Translations under genes and position numbers: made by a program | The notes under the pieces: generated by a model | The model's input: only the letters and a program-made list of their open reading frames with translations | Database searches by the model: none | Told to the model about the DNA's origin: nothing | NCBI RefSeq assembly: GCF_011516825.1 | Contig: NZ_WOTA01000032.1 | Coordinates: 1-32,692 of the forward strand | DNA length: 32,692 bases | Source: Acetobacter oeni | GTDB taxonomy: Bacteria; Pseudomonadota; Alphaproteobacteria; Acetobacterales; Acetobacteraceae | Reading direction: 5' to 3' | Part shown: positions 14,807-23,713 of the stretch, one piece after another | Numbering within the stretch: the first letter of the stretch is position 1 | How the letters are laid out: every line of letters begins with the position of its first letter

Positions 14807-15475
14807 ATGACGACGTTCAGGCCGAAATACGTAACCTTTGACTGTTACGGCACCCTCACCCGCTTTCGCATGACGGATACGGCGCGGGAACTTTACGCCG
14901 CGGTTGTGCCGGCGGAAAAGATGGATCAGTTCTGCAGGGATTTCGCGGCCTATCGCCTGGATGAGGTGCTTGGTCCGTGGCAGCCCTACCGTTATGTTCT
15001 GCTCAACGCTGTCGAGCGCACCTGCAAAAAATGGGGCATCGCCTTCGATCCGGCGACCGCCAACAAATTCTACGAGGCAGTCCCGACCTGGGGGCCGTGG
15101 GACGATGTTCCCGCCGGTCTGTCCAAAGTTGCGAAAGAGGTGCCGCTGGTCATCCTCTCGAACGCTTCCAACAGCCAGATCCACTCCAACGTGGCAAAAC
15201 TTGGCGCGCCCGTTCATGCGGTCTTCACAGCCGAGGACGCGCAGGCCTACAAGCCGCATATGCGGGCCTTCGAATACATGCTGGATCACCTCGGCTGCGG
15301 CCCGGAAGATATTCTGCATGTGTCATCGTCGCTGCGTTACGATCTTATGACGGCGCATGATATGGGTATCCGCAACAAGGTGTTCGTGGCGCGCGGGCAT
15401 GAGCCCTCCACTCCTTATTACGGTTACACTGAAATCAAGGATATCGGCGGTCTGCCTGGCGTTATCGGACTCTGA
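14807..15475 (+). CDS. HAD hydrolase, type II haloacid dehalogenase-like
   Basis: A protein of 222 residues, the normal length for type II 2-haloacid dehalogenase-like HAD enzymes. Motif I is TFDCYGTL with nucleophile Asp12, motif II is LSNAS (Ser117, Asn118), and motif III is YKPH (Lys148), followed by HVSSSLRYDL with Asp178. The cap domain lies at about 20-95. The catalytic set is complete. True dehalogenases act on 2-haloalkanoates, but many relatives in amine and opine gene clusters have no proven substrate. It stands just upstream of the transporter operon. A second member of the same subfamily is encoded at 27361-28071. Confidence 0.83.
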   Translation: MTTFRPKYVTFDCYGTLTRFRMTDTARELYAAVVPAEKMDQFCRDFAAYRLDEVLGPWQPYRYVLLNAVERTCKKWGIAFDPATANKFYEAVPTWGPWDDVPAGLSKVAKEVPLVILSNASNSQIHSNVAKLGAPVHAVFTAEDAQAYKPHMRAFEYMLDHLGCGPEDILHVSSSLRYDLMTAHDMGIRNKVFVARGHEPSTPYYGYTEIKDIGGLPGVIGL

Positions 15476-15556
15476 TCCACGCCTGCCTCCGCAGGGCCAC
15501 TTCTCCGGAATCCGGCCTTTCCTGGTCCTGTCATTTCCAATGATCGGAGTCCGCGC

Positions 15557-17125
15557 ATGCTGAGCCGGCGAGACATGATGAAACAGGGAGCCCTGCTGGT
15601 GGCAGCCGGCGGTGCTGTACTGCGCTCATGTCCCGTCCGGGCAGCATCCCCGGTGCGCGGCGGCCATGTCAGGGTTGCCTCCACGACAGGCTCACTCAGC
15701 GACACACTCGATCCCGCCCGCCAGTCGATGGTCACGGATTATATCCGGGGCGCCATGTTTTACGATGGTCTCGTCATGCTCGACGAAACCCAGGTCCCGC
15801 GACCCGCTCTGGCCGAACGGATCGACAGCGACGATTTCCGCACATGGACGCTGCGCCTGCGTTCCGGTGTGCAGTTCCATGACGGCGCCACACTGACCTC
15901 GGCGGATGTTGTGTATTCGCTGCTCCGGCACCTTGATCCGCTGGTCGCCTCTCAGGTCCGTTTTCAGGCGGCGGCAATGCGTTCCGTCCGGGCCGACGGT
16001 CCGCTCACTGTAATCATTGAGCTTTACGAACCCAATATCTCGTTTCCCTCCGTCCTGGGGATGAGCAATTTCGCGATTATCCGCGATGGCACAAAAAACT
16101 TCGCCACCGCAAATGGAACCGGACCATTCCGCTGCGCAGCATTTCAGCCGGGAATCCGGTCTCTGGCTGTCCGCAGTCCTGATTTCTGGAAGACCGACGG
16201 CGCCTGGATGGACAGCATTGAAGTCATTTCAATCAGCGATGACATGGCCCGCCACAATGCGCTGCTCTCCGGCGATGTGGACATTATCACGGAAGTCAAT
16301 CCGCGCCTGGTCGCGCTTCTGCGGCGGCGCGACATGGGCGTGATGGAAAGCCCGACCGGAACCTACACCGACTTTGCCATCCGGCAGGATATCGGTCCGG
16401 GGAAAAATGCCGATTTCATTCAGGCGATGAAGTGTCTTTTCAATCGCGACCAGATAGCGGATTCCGTCTGGCTCGGCTTCTGCCGGCTGGGAAACGATCA
16501 GCCGCTGCCCCCCGAAGACCGCTATTACAATCACGATCTTCCGCAGACGACATTCGATCCCGAACGTGCGAAATGGCTTCTGCGTAAAAGCGGTTTTCTG
16601 AATCAGACCCTTCCGCCGCTGATCTGCTCGCCAGCCGCAAACGCCTCCGTCGATATCGCCGTCCTGCTACAGAACGAAGCCTCCCGGATCGGCCTGCGCC
16701 TCGATGTCCGGCGGATGCCGGCCGATGGCTACTGGAGCCAGTCCTGGATGCATTTTCCGCTGGGTTTCGGAAACATCAACGCAAGCGTCTCCGCTGACAT
16801 GACGTTCGCGGTCGCTTTTGCCTCCGCTGCCCCGTGGAATGAATCCCACTGGCGCAGCCCGCGCTTCGATCAGCTTCTGGTACTCAGCCGCCGGGAAGCT
16901 GATGAAGAAAAACGCAAGGCGATCTATCACGAAATGCAAACCCTGATTCACAATGAATCAGGACTCTGTATCCCGAATTTCATTACCAGCCTGGATGGCT
17001 ACCATCGGAGGATCAGGGGTCTCCATCCGTATCAGGGCGGCCATCTGATGGGCAATAATTTCTCGCGCTTCATCTGGGTCGATGACGAAGCCGCCTCGCG
17101 CCAGTCCGAAAGCGCGCCGGCATGA
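15557..17125 (+). CDS. Dipeptide/opine-type ABC transporter binding protein
   Basis: A protein of 522 residues, a periplasmic solute-binding protein of the DppA/OppA family (SBP family 5). The N-terminus carries a Tat signal, SRRDMMK (twin Arg 4-5), followed by a hydrophobic stretch and a probable cleavage site after VRAA near residue 31. Family features are LDPARQ, LRSGVQFHDGATLTSADVVYSL and ANGTGPF. GGAG lies 7 nt before the ATG, and the stop overlaps the first permease (ATGA). It binds the compound imported for the pathway, probably a peptide-like or opine-like amino acid derivative. The use of Tat rather than Sec is usual for some alphaproteobacterial members. Confidence 0.88.
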   Translation: MLSRRDMMKQGALLVAAGGAVLRSCPVRAASPVRGGHVRVASTTGSLSDTLDPARQSMVTDYIRGAMFYDGLVMLDETQVPRPALAERIDSDDFRTWTLRLRSGVQFHDGATLTSADVVYSLLRHLDPLVASQVRFQAAAMRSVRADGPLTVIIELYEPNISFPSVLGMSNFAIIRDGTKNFATANGTGPFRCAAFQPGIRSLAVRSPDFWKTDGAWMDSIEVISISDDMARHNALLSGDVDIITEVNPRLVALLRRRDMGVMESPTGTYTDFAIRQDIGPGKNADFIQAMKCLFNRDQIADSVWLGFCRLGNDQPLPPEDRYYNHDLPQTTFDPERAKWLLRKSGFLNQTLPPLICSPAANASVDIAVLLQNEASRIGLRLDVRRMPADGYWSQSWMHFPLGFGNINASVSADMTFAVAFASAAPWNESHWRSPRFDQLLVLSRREADEEKRKAIYHEMQTLIHNESGLCIPNFITSLDGYHRRIRGLHPYQGGHLMGNNFSRFIWVDDEAASRQSESAPA

Positions 17126-18084
17126 CCATGAACGCAGCCCTCATCCGAGCGATCCTCCGCATTATCGGCGCATCTCTGGTGTCACTTGTTTTCGTGACCA
17201 TCGCCGTATTTTTCATTACAGCCGTACTGCCGGGGGATGTGGCGGACGCGCTGCTCGGCCAGGCGGCCACGCCCGACGCGGTCGCCGCTCTGCGTCATTC
17301 CCTCAATCTGGATAAGCCTGTCCTGGTCCGGTTCGTCATATGGGTGAATGGTCTCCTGCATGGCGATTTCGGCGTCTCGCTCATCAGCCGCCGACCGGTT
17401 CTGGCGATGGCAAGCGAACGGCTGATTCACTCCCTTCTGCTTGCGGGCGTAACGGCGCTCTTTGCTGTTCCGGTGGCGCTGGTACTGGGCACAGCCTCCG
17501 CGATCTTCCGCAACACCCTGTTCGACCGGGCTGTCTCTCTGCTGACGCTCTGCGTTGTTTCCGTTCCCGAATTCCTGGTCGCCACCCTGGCTGTTTTCAT
17601 TTTTTCCGTCCAGCTACATCTGCTCCCGTCCCTGGCCAGCATCAGCGACATTCACTCCATCGGCAGCTTTCTGGCCTCGTTTTCCATGCCGGTGACGACA
17701 CTGGCCTGCGTGATCGTCGGACAGATGTCGCGCATGACCCGCGCCGTGATGATCGACGCGCTCGGCTCCTCCTGGGTGGAAATGGCTGTCCTGAAAGGCG
17801 CATCGCCGGCGCATATTATCCTGCGCCATGTGATCCCCAATGTGATCGCACCGCTGTTCAACGTCATCGCGCTCAGCCTGTCCTATCTTCTGGGCGGGGT
17901 CGTGATCGTTGAGTCGGTGTTCCACTATCCGGGCATCGCCAGTCTGATGGTGGACTCGGTGGCGGCCCGCGACATCCCGCTGGTTCAGATCTGTGCGCTG
18001 ATTTTCTGTGCGGCCTATCTCTTCCTCACCACCCTGGCTGACATCGTAGCGCTTCTGTCCTCACAGCGGAGGCATGCCGCATGA
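17122..18084 (+). CDS. ABC transporter permease 1 (DppB type)
   Basis: A protein of 320 residues with about six membrane segments, the first at residues 10-32. The large periplasmic loop contains LRHSLNLDKPVLVRFVIWV, typical of DppB. The cytoplasmic EAA loop, which contacts the ATPase, is seen as VLKGASPAHIILRHVIPN. The alternative start two codons downstream is less likely because ATG 17122 overlaps the binding-protein stop. It overlaps the next permease by 4 bp. Together with the partner permease it forms the inner-membrane channel. Confidence 0.9.
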   Translation: MTMNAALIRAILRIIGASLVSLVFVTIAVFFITAVLPGDVADALLGQAATPDAVAALRHSLNLDKPVLVRFVIWVNGLLHGDFGVSLISRRPVLAMASERLIHSLLLAGVTALFAVPVALVLGTASAIFRNTLFDRAVSLLTLCVVSVPEFLVATLAVFIFSVQLHLLPSLASISDIHSIGSFLASFSMPVTTLACVIVGQMSRMTRAVMIDALGSSWVEMAVLKGASPAHIILRHVIPNVIAPLFNVIALSLSYLLGGVVIVESVFHYPGIASLMVDSVAARDIPLVQICALIFCAAYLFLTTLADIVALLSSQRRHAA

Positions 18085-18896
18085 CTGTAGCTTCTCTCAC
18101 CAGGCGGTGGGCTGCAATCCCGCGTATTCCGGGCGCACTGATCCTGTTCTGGCTTCTGCTGGCGGTGATCGGCCCCCTGCTCGCACCCTTCGCCCCAGGA
18201 GAAGTGGTCAGCCGGACGGTGTTCGCCCCGATCTCGGCCCATCATATTCTGGGCACGGATTATCTGGGACGTGACGTGCTCACACGTCTCCTCTGCGGCA
18301 CCAGCAGCACGGTTCTGCTCTGTGCCGCGGCGACCCTTCTGGCCTGTACCGGCGGTGTCTTTCTCGGTATGATCGCCGCGCTGAAACAGGGAGTGACCGA
18401 CACGCTCCTGTCACGCTTCATGGACGGCGTGATCTCCATTCCCTCGCTTCTCAGCGCACTTGTCGCCGTGGCGGCGTTCGGCTCGTCCGTTCCGGTGCTT
18501 GTGCTGGCGATGTCACTTATTTACATGCCCGGCTCGTATCGCACGAGCCGGATGCTGGCGCTCTCCGTCGCGCGCCGCGACTTTGTTCTCGCCGCACGGA
18601 TGCGCGGGGAGAAAGCAGGCTATATCGTTCTGCGCGAGATCCTGCCCAACATGACCGGACCGGTCATGGCCGATGTCGGACTGAGGTTTATCTATTCCGT
18701 CCGTCTGCTGAGCAATCTGAGCTTTCTGGGTGTCGGGCTCCAGCCGCCTATGACCGATCTTGGCTCACTGACACGCGAAAATCTGCTGGGCCTCGTTTAT
18801 GGCGCGCCCGCCGTCATTGCACCCGCGCTGACCATTGCCGTGCTCACGGTCGGACTGAATCTCGCGCTTGACAGCAACAGAAGAGAGCCGGGCTGA
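18081..18896 (+). CDS. ABC transporter permease 2 (DppC type)
   Basis: A protein of 271 residues with the N-terminal membrane segment at 16-37. It has the typical LGTDYLGRDVLTRLLCGT sequence, which marks DppC-type permeases, and an EAA loop AARMRGEKAGYIVLREILPN. It ends in the usual membrane segment before NRREPG. Its stop shares one base with the start of the ATPase (TGATG), so all four transporter parts are translationally coupled. Confidence 0.9.
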   Translation: MTVASLTRRWAAIPRIPGALILFWLLLAVIGPLLAPFAPGEVVSRTVFAPISAHHILGTDYLGRDVLTRLLCGTSSTVLLCAAATLLACTGGVFLGMIAALKQGVTDTLLSRFMDGVISIPSLLSALVAVAAFGSSVPVLVLAMSLIYMPGSYRTSRMLALSVARRDFVLAARMRGEKAGYIVLREILPNMTGPVMADVGLRFIYSVRLLSNLSFLGVGLQPPMTDLGSLTRENLLGLVYGAPAVIAPALTIAVLTVGLNLALDSNRREPG

Positions 18897-20749
18897 TGAG
18901 GGCGCAAAGCGGCATCATACAGCCCCCTTCACTGATTTCCGTAAAGAACCTCCGGCTGACCGGGCGTCGGGGTCGTGGTCCTGAAACACCGATTGTCGAG
19001 AATGTGAGCTTCGATGTCGCGGAAAAGGAAATGCTGGCGCTGATCGGAGAGTCAGGCTCGGGCAAGACCAGCATTGCGCTTGCCCTGACAGGGTATGCCC
19101 GACGGGGCTGCCGCATTGCTGGCGGACACATTCATGTGGCCGGCTATGATGTCACGGCCATGCCGCCTGCTGAACTGCGGGCCTTCCGTGGCAAAACAAT
19201 TGCTTATATTGCGCAGAATGCCGGCGCGGCCTTCAATCCGGCGTTGCCCCTGATGGATCAGGTGATCGAACCGGCGCTGCTTCACCACACCATGCCGCGC
19301 CGGATGGCCATCGAACGGGCGATCTCACTGTTTGAACTGATGGCCCTCCCGTCGCCCGGTACAATCGGGTCACGCTACCCGCATGAACTTTCCGGCGGGC
19401 AGATCCAGCGCCTCATGGCGGCGACGGCCCTGATCACCGGCCCGGAGGTGGTGATTTTCGATGAGCCGACCACCGCGCTCGACGTGACGACCCAGATCGA
19501 GGTGCTGGAAGCCTTTCGCACAGTCAGGCGCGAGGAAGGGTTTACCGGCGTGTATGTCACGCATGACCTGGCAGTGGTGGCGCAAATGGCCGACCGGGCG
19601 GTCGTTCTGAAAAACGGTGTCGTGCAGGAAGAAGGAACGACGGAGCAGATCCTGAGTGCGCCACGTCATTCCTACACGCAGGCCCTGCTCGCCGCCAATA
19701 CACCGCGGATCAGAAACAACGTCACCGAAACGAAGGACACCGGAAAAGATGTTCCTGCCCTGGATGTCCGCGATCTCGTCGTCGGCTATGGTGGAACCGG
19801 CCGGGACGGGCGCCCTCGTCATACCATTCTCAGCGATGTGAGCCTGCCGGTCCTGCCGGGCGAGACCATGGGCATCATCGGAGAGTCCGGCTGCGGCAAA
19901 AGCACGCTGATCCGCGCGATCGCCGGCATCCAGCCCTGGACGAACGGCGGGATCACGTTCGAAGGCGAGCCCCTCGCGCCACGAATCGAAGCAAGGAGCG
20001 CGGCTCAGCGCCGTCATCTCCAGCTCGTCGCACAGAACGCGGACCTCGTTCTCAACCCCGCGATGTCTGTCGGCGATACCCTTCGCCGGGTTCTCACCTT
20101 CAATGGCGATGCCGCCACGGATGTGGAAATCGGTCATCTTCTCGACATGGTGCGGCTTCCGGTCGCACTTGCAGACCGTTTTCCCCCGGAGCTTTCCGGC
20201 GGACAGAAACAGCGCGTCAATCTGGCACGCGCGCTTGCGGCACGTCCGAGACTGGTGTTGTGCGATGAGATCACCGCCGCGCTCGACACAGTGGTTGCAG
20301 CGGCTATCCTTGATCTGATGATGGAGCTGAAACGCGAGCTGGGCATCGCCTGGCTGTTCGTGACACACGACCTGCACGCGCTTCGCTCCGTCTGCGATCG
20401 TGTCGCCGTGCTGTATGCCGGACATCGTGTGGAGTTCACCCCGGTTGCCGCACTGGAGACCCCGCCGCATCATCCCTATACCCGTCGCCTGGAAAACTCC
20501 GTTCCGGAAATGCGCGCGGACTGGCTGAGCGACGTGATCGGTCAGCGTGATCAGGCGTGCGACATGGCGCCCGCCATGCCATCTTCCCGAGGGAACGGCT
20601 GCTGCTACGTTTCGCGCTGCCCGGTCAGAGAGGCAGTCTGCGAGATCTCGGTGCCTCCTGTCCGGCGCAGTCCTGACGGCGCTCTGATCAGTTGTCATCT
20701 CACAATACAGGATCTGTCCCGATCCACTGCTCCTGGAGACCAATCATGA
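18896..20749 (+). CDS. Fused double ABC ATPase (DppD-DppF type)
   Basis: A protein of 617 residues with two nucleotide-binding domains in one chain. The first has Walker A GESGSGKT (51-58), signature LSGGQ (165-169) and Walker B VVIFDEPTTALD. The second has Walker A GESGCGKS (329-336), LSGGQ (433-437) and Walker B LVLCDEITAALD, where the usual Pro after the Glu is Ile. Both catalytic Glu residues are present. A Cys-containing C-terminal tail (CCYVSRCPV, then VCEISVPP) matches the oligopeptide/dipeptide extension. It energises import by the two permeases. The stop overlaps the start of the next gene (ATGA at 20746). Confidence 0.9.
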   Translation: MRAQSGIIQPPSLISVKNLRLTGRRGRGPETPIVENVSFDVAEKEMLALIGESGSGKTSIALALTGYARRGCRIAGGHIHVAGYDVTAMPPAELRAFRGKTIAYIAQNAGAAFNPALPLMDQVIEPALLHHTMPRRMAIERAISLFELMALPSPGTIGSRYPHELSGGQIQRLMAATALITGPEVVIFDEPTTALDVTTQIEVLEAFRTVRREEGFTGVYVTHDLAVVAQMADRAVVLKNGVVQEEGTTEQILSAPRHSYTQALLAANTPRIRNNVTETKDTGKDVPALDVRDLVVGYGGTGRDGRPRHTILSDVSLPVLPGETMGIIGESGCGKSTLIRAIAGIQPWTNGGITFEGEPLAPRIEARSAAQRRHLQLVAQNADLVLNPAMSVGDTLRRVLTFNGDAATDVEIGHLLDMVRLPVALADRFPPELSGGQKQRVNLARALAARPRLVLCDEITAALDTVVAAAILDLMMELKRELGIAWLFVTHDLHALRSVCDRVAVLYAGHRVEFTPVAALETPPHHPYTRRLENSVPEMRADWLSDVIGQRDQACDMAPAMPSSRGNGCCYVSRCPVREAVCEISVPPVRRSPDGALISCHLTIQDLSRSTAPGDQS

Positions 20750-22206
20750 CTCTTAAACTGAACGATCCTTCCCTTTTCCGTCAGGCGGCTTTTATCGCCG
20801 GGCAGTGGCGCGAGGCCTCCGGCGATCAGCGGATCGACGTTGACAACCCCGCCGACGGCAGCCTTGTCGGCCATGTCCCGGCCTGCACGGAGCAGGACAC
20901 GAAGGATGCCATTGAAGCGGCACGGATCGCCCAGGCGGCATGGCAGCGCAGGACGGGAACGGAGCGCGGCGTCGTGCTGGCTGAATGGCATCGGCTTATT
21001 CTGGACAACGTCGAGGATCTGGCCCGGATCATGACGGCTGAGCAGGGGAAGGTTCTGGCCGAAGCCCGGGGCGAGGTGCGGTATGCCGCCTCTTTCTTCA
21101 AATGGTACGCGGAGGAAGCAACGCGCTCGGAAGGTCAGCTTCTGACAACGTCTGATCCGCACCGCCGCGTTCTGGTTCTGAAACAGCCTGTTGGCGTGAC
21201 GGCGGCGATTACGCCGTGGAATTTCCCGCTGGCAATGATTACCCGCAAATGCGGACCTGCCATTGCAGCCGGGTGCAGCATGGTCATCAAGCCTTCGGAA
21301 CTGACGCCATATTCCGCTCTGGCGCTGGCCGCGCTGGGCGAACGCGCCGGCATTCCGGCCGGCCTGCTCAGTGTCGTCACCGGCTGGCCGGCGGATGTGG
21401 GCAAAGTCCTGACTGAAAGTCCGGTCGTTCGCAAACTGACTTTCACCGGCTCCACCGGCGTCGGAAAAATCCTGATCCGGCAGTGTGCCGATACCGTCAA
21501 GAAACTCAGCCTGGAACTGGGCGGCAATGCGCCGTTCCTAGTGTTTGACGACGCGCGCGTGAAACTCGCCGCCGACGGCATCATGCAGAGCAAATTTCGC
21601 AATGCCGGCCAGACCTGTGTATGCGCCAACCGTGTCCTGATCCAGGATGGCATCTGGGACCGGCTTGTGCCAGAACTGGCCACACGCGTTGAGAGCCTGC
21701 GTGTTGGCCATGGAACCGATCCGGACAGCACGGTTGGCCCGCTGATCAACGATGCCGCGGTGCGGAAGGTGCGGGAGCATGTCGAGGACGCGCTGGCGAA
21801 AGGCGCGCGGTATGTCGGAGCGCCGCTGCGCATCGAAGGCCGCTTCGTCTGGCCGGTTGTGCTGGAAGGAATCACAACCGATATGCGGGTGGTCCATGAG
21901 GAAACATTTGGCCCTGTTCTGCCGCTCCTTCGCTTCAAAACGGAGGAAGAGGCCGTCAGTATTGCCAACAACACGCCGTTTGGCCTTGCCAGTTATTTCT
22001 TCACCGATGATATCAGCCGGATCTGGCGTGTCGGTGAGGCGCTGGAATTCGGCATGATCGGGCAGAACACAGGCTCGATTTCGATGGAGAGCGTTCCTTT
22101 CGGCGGCGTGAAGGAGTCCGGTCTGGGCCGGGAGGGCGGCCATGTGGGCATGGAGGAATTCCTGGAAATGAAAAGTCTGCATCTGGGTGGCCTTGACGTT
22201 TCCTGA
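20746..22206 (+). CDS. gabD: Succinate-semialdehyde-type dehydrogenase
   Basis: A protein of 486 residues from ATG 20746, with GGAG 7 nt upstream and a 4-bp overlap with the ATPase. The site is complete: ITPWNFPL (Asn159), KPSE (Lys182), FTGSTGVGK, LELGGNAP (Glu257) and the nucleophile in FRNAGQTCVCANR (Cys291). The second Cys (Cys293) in the CVC pair is typical of succinate-semialdehyde dehydrogenases and their glutarate-semialdehyde relatives. It would oxidise a C4 or C5 semialdehyde to a dicarboxylate that enters the TCA cycle. This is the strongest hint that the substrate is broken down through a 4- or 5-carbon amino acid. The gabD name is by family, not proven. Confidence 0.87.
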   Translation: MTLKLNDPSLFRQAAFIAGQWREASGDQRIDVDNPADGSLVGHVPACTEQDTKDAIEAARIAQAAWQRRTGTERGVVLAEWHRLILDNVEDLARIMTAEQGKVLAEARGEVRYAASFFKWYAEEATRSEGQLLTTSDPHRRVLVLKQPVGVTAAITPWNFPLAMITRKCGPAIAAGCSMVIKPSELTPYSALALAALGERAGIPAGLLSVVTGWPADVGKVLTESPVVRKLTFTGSTGVGKILIRQCADTVKKLSLELGGNAPFLVFDDARVKLAADGIMQSKFRNAGQTCVCANRVLIQDGIWDRLVPELATRVESLRVGHGTDPDSTVGPLINDAAVRKVREHVEDALAKGARYVGAPLRIEGRFVWPVVLEGITTDMRVVHEETFGPVLPLLRFKTEEEAVSIANNTPFGLASYFFTDDISRIWRVGEALEFGMIGQNTGSISMESVPFGGVKESGLGREGGHVGMEEFLEMKSLHLGGLDVS

Positions 22207-22229
22207 TCAGAACGTGCCGATTGTTCCTG

Positions 22230-22254
22230 GCTCAGCCTCGCGGGGAGGCTGAGC
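22230..22254. terminator. Strong intergenic hairpin
   Basis: GCTCAGCCTC and GAGGCTGAGC form a perfect 10-bp stem around GCGGG, 23 bp after the gabD stop and about 30 bp before the Lrp start. No T-run follows on either strand, so it may be a Rho-assisted end, an attenuator or an mRNA-stabilising hairpin rather than a classical terminator. Confidence 0.5.
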
Positions 22255-22282
22255 ACCACCCGTTCCGGAGACAGATTTTTTC

Positions 22283-22780
22283 ATGCAGCCCGTCCCCAAG
22301 CTGGACAGGATCGATCTGAAGATTCTCACCCAGTTGCAACGTAACGGCCGTCTGACCAATGTCGATCTGGCCAGCCGCGTTGGCCTTTCGGCCAGTCCGT
22401 GCCTGATCCGCGTCAAGCGGCTGGAGGCAGCCGGGTATATCACCGGATACGGCGCGCAGATCGATGTCAGAAAAATCACTTCTGTTCTCACGGTTTTTAC
22501 CGAGATCACCCTCTCCGATCATCGCCGCGACGATTTTTCGCGGTTCGAGGCACAGGTCCGCAAACTCGACACGGTCGTCGAGTGTCACCTTATCAGCGGC
22601 GGCTACGATTATCTGGTGAAATTCATTACCAGGGATGTCGAGCATTATCAGACCATCATGGAAAACCTTCTCGACCTGAACATCGGCATCGAGAAATACT
22701 TCAGCTATATCGTTATCAAATCCCCGATTGTGAAACAGTCTTTTCTGATCGGAGATATTCTCCCGGAGAATGGGACTTGA
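22283..22780 (+). CDS. Lrp/AsnC family transcriptional regulator
   Basis: A protein of 165 residues, full length for the family. The N-terminal helix-turn-helix (about 8-55) reads LDRIDLKILTQLQRNGR, then LASRVGLSASPCLIRVKRLE. The RAM ligand-binding domain (about 65-150) includes the VVECHLISGGYDYLVKF core. Such regulators sense amino acids and often control adjacent catabolic operons. It is probably the local regulator of this cluster. GGAG lies about 12 nt before ATG 22283. The stop overlaps the TTG start of the acetyltransferase. Confidence 0.9.
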   Translation: MQPVPKLDRIDLKILTQLQRNGRLTNVDLASRVGLSASPCLIRVKRLEAAGYITGYGAQIDVRKITSVLTVFTEITLSDHRRDDFSRFEAQVRKLDTVVECHLISGGYDYLVKFITRDVEHYQTIMENLLDLNIGIEKYFSYIVIKSPIVKQSFLIGDILPENGT

Positions 22781-23664
22781 CCCGGACCTTTACTTACAGC
22801 GACCAGCAGGACACACAGATCGCGTTCAGGCCCATGCACCCGGACGACCTGCCGCAGGCGGTCCGGTTATCAAAGGATCTGGCCTGGCCTCACCGGCAGG
22901 AAGACTGGACACAGATGCTGGGCCTGGGTCACGGCATTGTCGCCACGACGCAGGACAATGCCGTGATCGGAACAATCCTCTGGTGGACATGGGGCAGCCA
23001 GGCCGCGTCTCTGGGGATGATCATCGTCAGCCCCGCATGGCAGGGACATGGCATCGGCAAACAGCTTATGGCGCGCGCCCGTCAGGCACTGCCCGGCTAC
23101 ACGCTTCATCTCAACGCCACGTCGGCCGGCGTGCCACTGTATGAGAAGTCCGGCTTCCGTTACCTGGGAGTCGTGGAACAGCATCAGGGCAATGTGGCTT
23201 CCGTTCCGCTGATTCCTCTGCCGGAAGGATGCCGCATACGCCCCGCCGGAGCGGCTGATCTGGATGCTCTCTGCGCCATGGATGCCGCCGCGAAGAAAAT
23301 GAACAGGCAGCACCTCATCAGGGCTCTTCTTTCCGAAGGCCGGGGTATTATTGTCGATTCAGAGACTGGGATTCTGGGATTTTCGTTCTGCCGTAAATTT
23401 GGCTGGGGACAGGCTGCCGGGCCGGTCGTCGCCACGTCTGAAAATTCCGCCCTTGCGATGCTCGCATACTGGGCGGGGATCTGCACCGGTCAGTTCCTGC
23501 GGGTGGACATGCCTCAGAATGATGTCATCGCAACAGCTCTTGATGAATGGGGGCTTCTGCGCGTCGGAACGGTCATTTCGATGACAACCGATCCGGGCGA
23601 TGCTCTGTCCCCCGCTCCGGGCGATGCGACCTGCTTTGCTTTATGCGGTCAGGCGTACGGATAA
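22777..23664 (+). CDS. GNAT acetyltransferase with C-terminal second GNAT-like domain
   Basis: The protein is 295 residues if it starts at TTG 22777, which overlaps the Lrp stop (TTGA) and has GGAG 8 nt upstream. The first ATG would be at 22834 and would remove part of the fold. Residues about 15-130 form an N-acetyltransferase domain with the acetyl-CoA loop WQGHGIGKQLMARA and the LYEKSGFRY end. The second half (about 145-285), with FSFCRKFGWGQAAGPVVA and FLRVDMPQ, resembles the Acetyltransf_18 domain that follows GNAT in proteins such as YitH. It may acetylate the amine substrate or an inhibitory intermediate. The M20 deacylase in the same locus could be its counterpart, but this is inference. 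Confidence 0.75.
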   Translation: MTRTFTYSDQQDTQIAFRPMHPDDLPQAVRLSKDLAWPHRQEDWTQMLGLGHGIVATTQDNAVIGTILWWTWGSQAASLGMIIVSPAWQGHGIGKQLMARARQALPGYTLHLNATSAGVPLYEKSGFRYLGVVEQHQGNVASVPLIPLPEGCRIRPAGAADLDALCAMDAAAKKMNRQHLIRALLSEGRGIIVDSETGILGFSFCRKFGWGQAAGPVVATSENSALAMLAYWAGICTGQFLRVDMPQNDVIATALDEWGLLRVGTVISMTTDPGDALSPAPGDATCFALCGQAYG

Positions 23665-23713
23665 TCCCACGCCGAAACACTGTTTCTCCCATCCCTCACG
23701 TGGACTTAAAAAA

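Noticed and set aside
19370..20743. Open frame of about 457 codons on the minus strand
   Set aside because: It is antisense to the double ATPase with intact Walker and signature motifs, and has no recognisable protein pattern.
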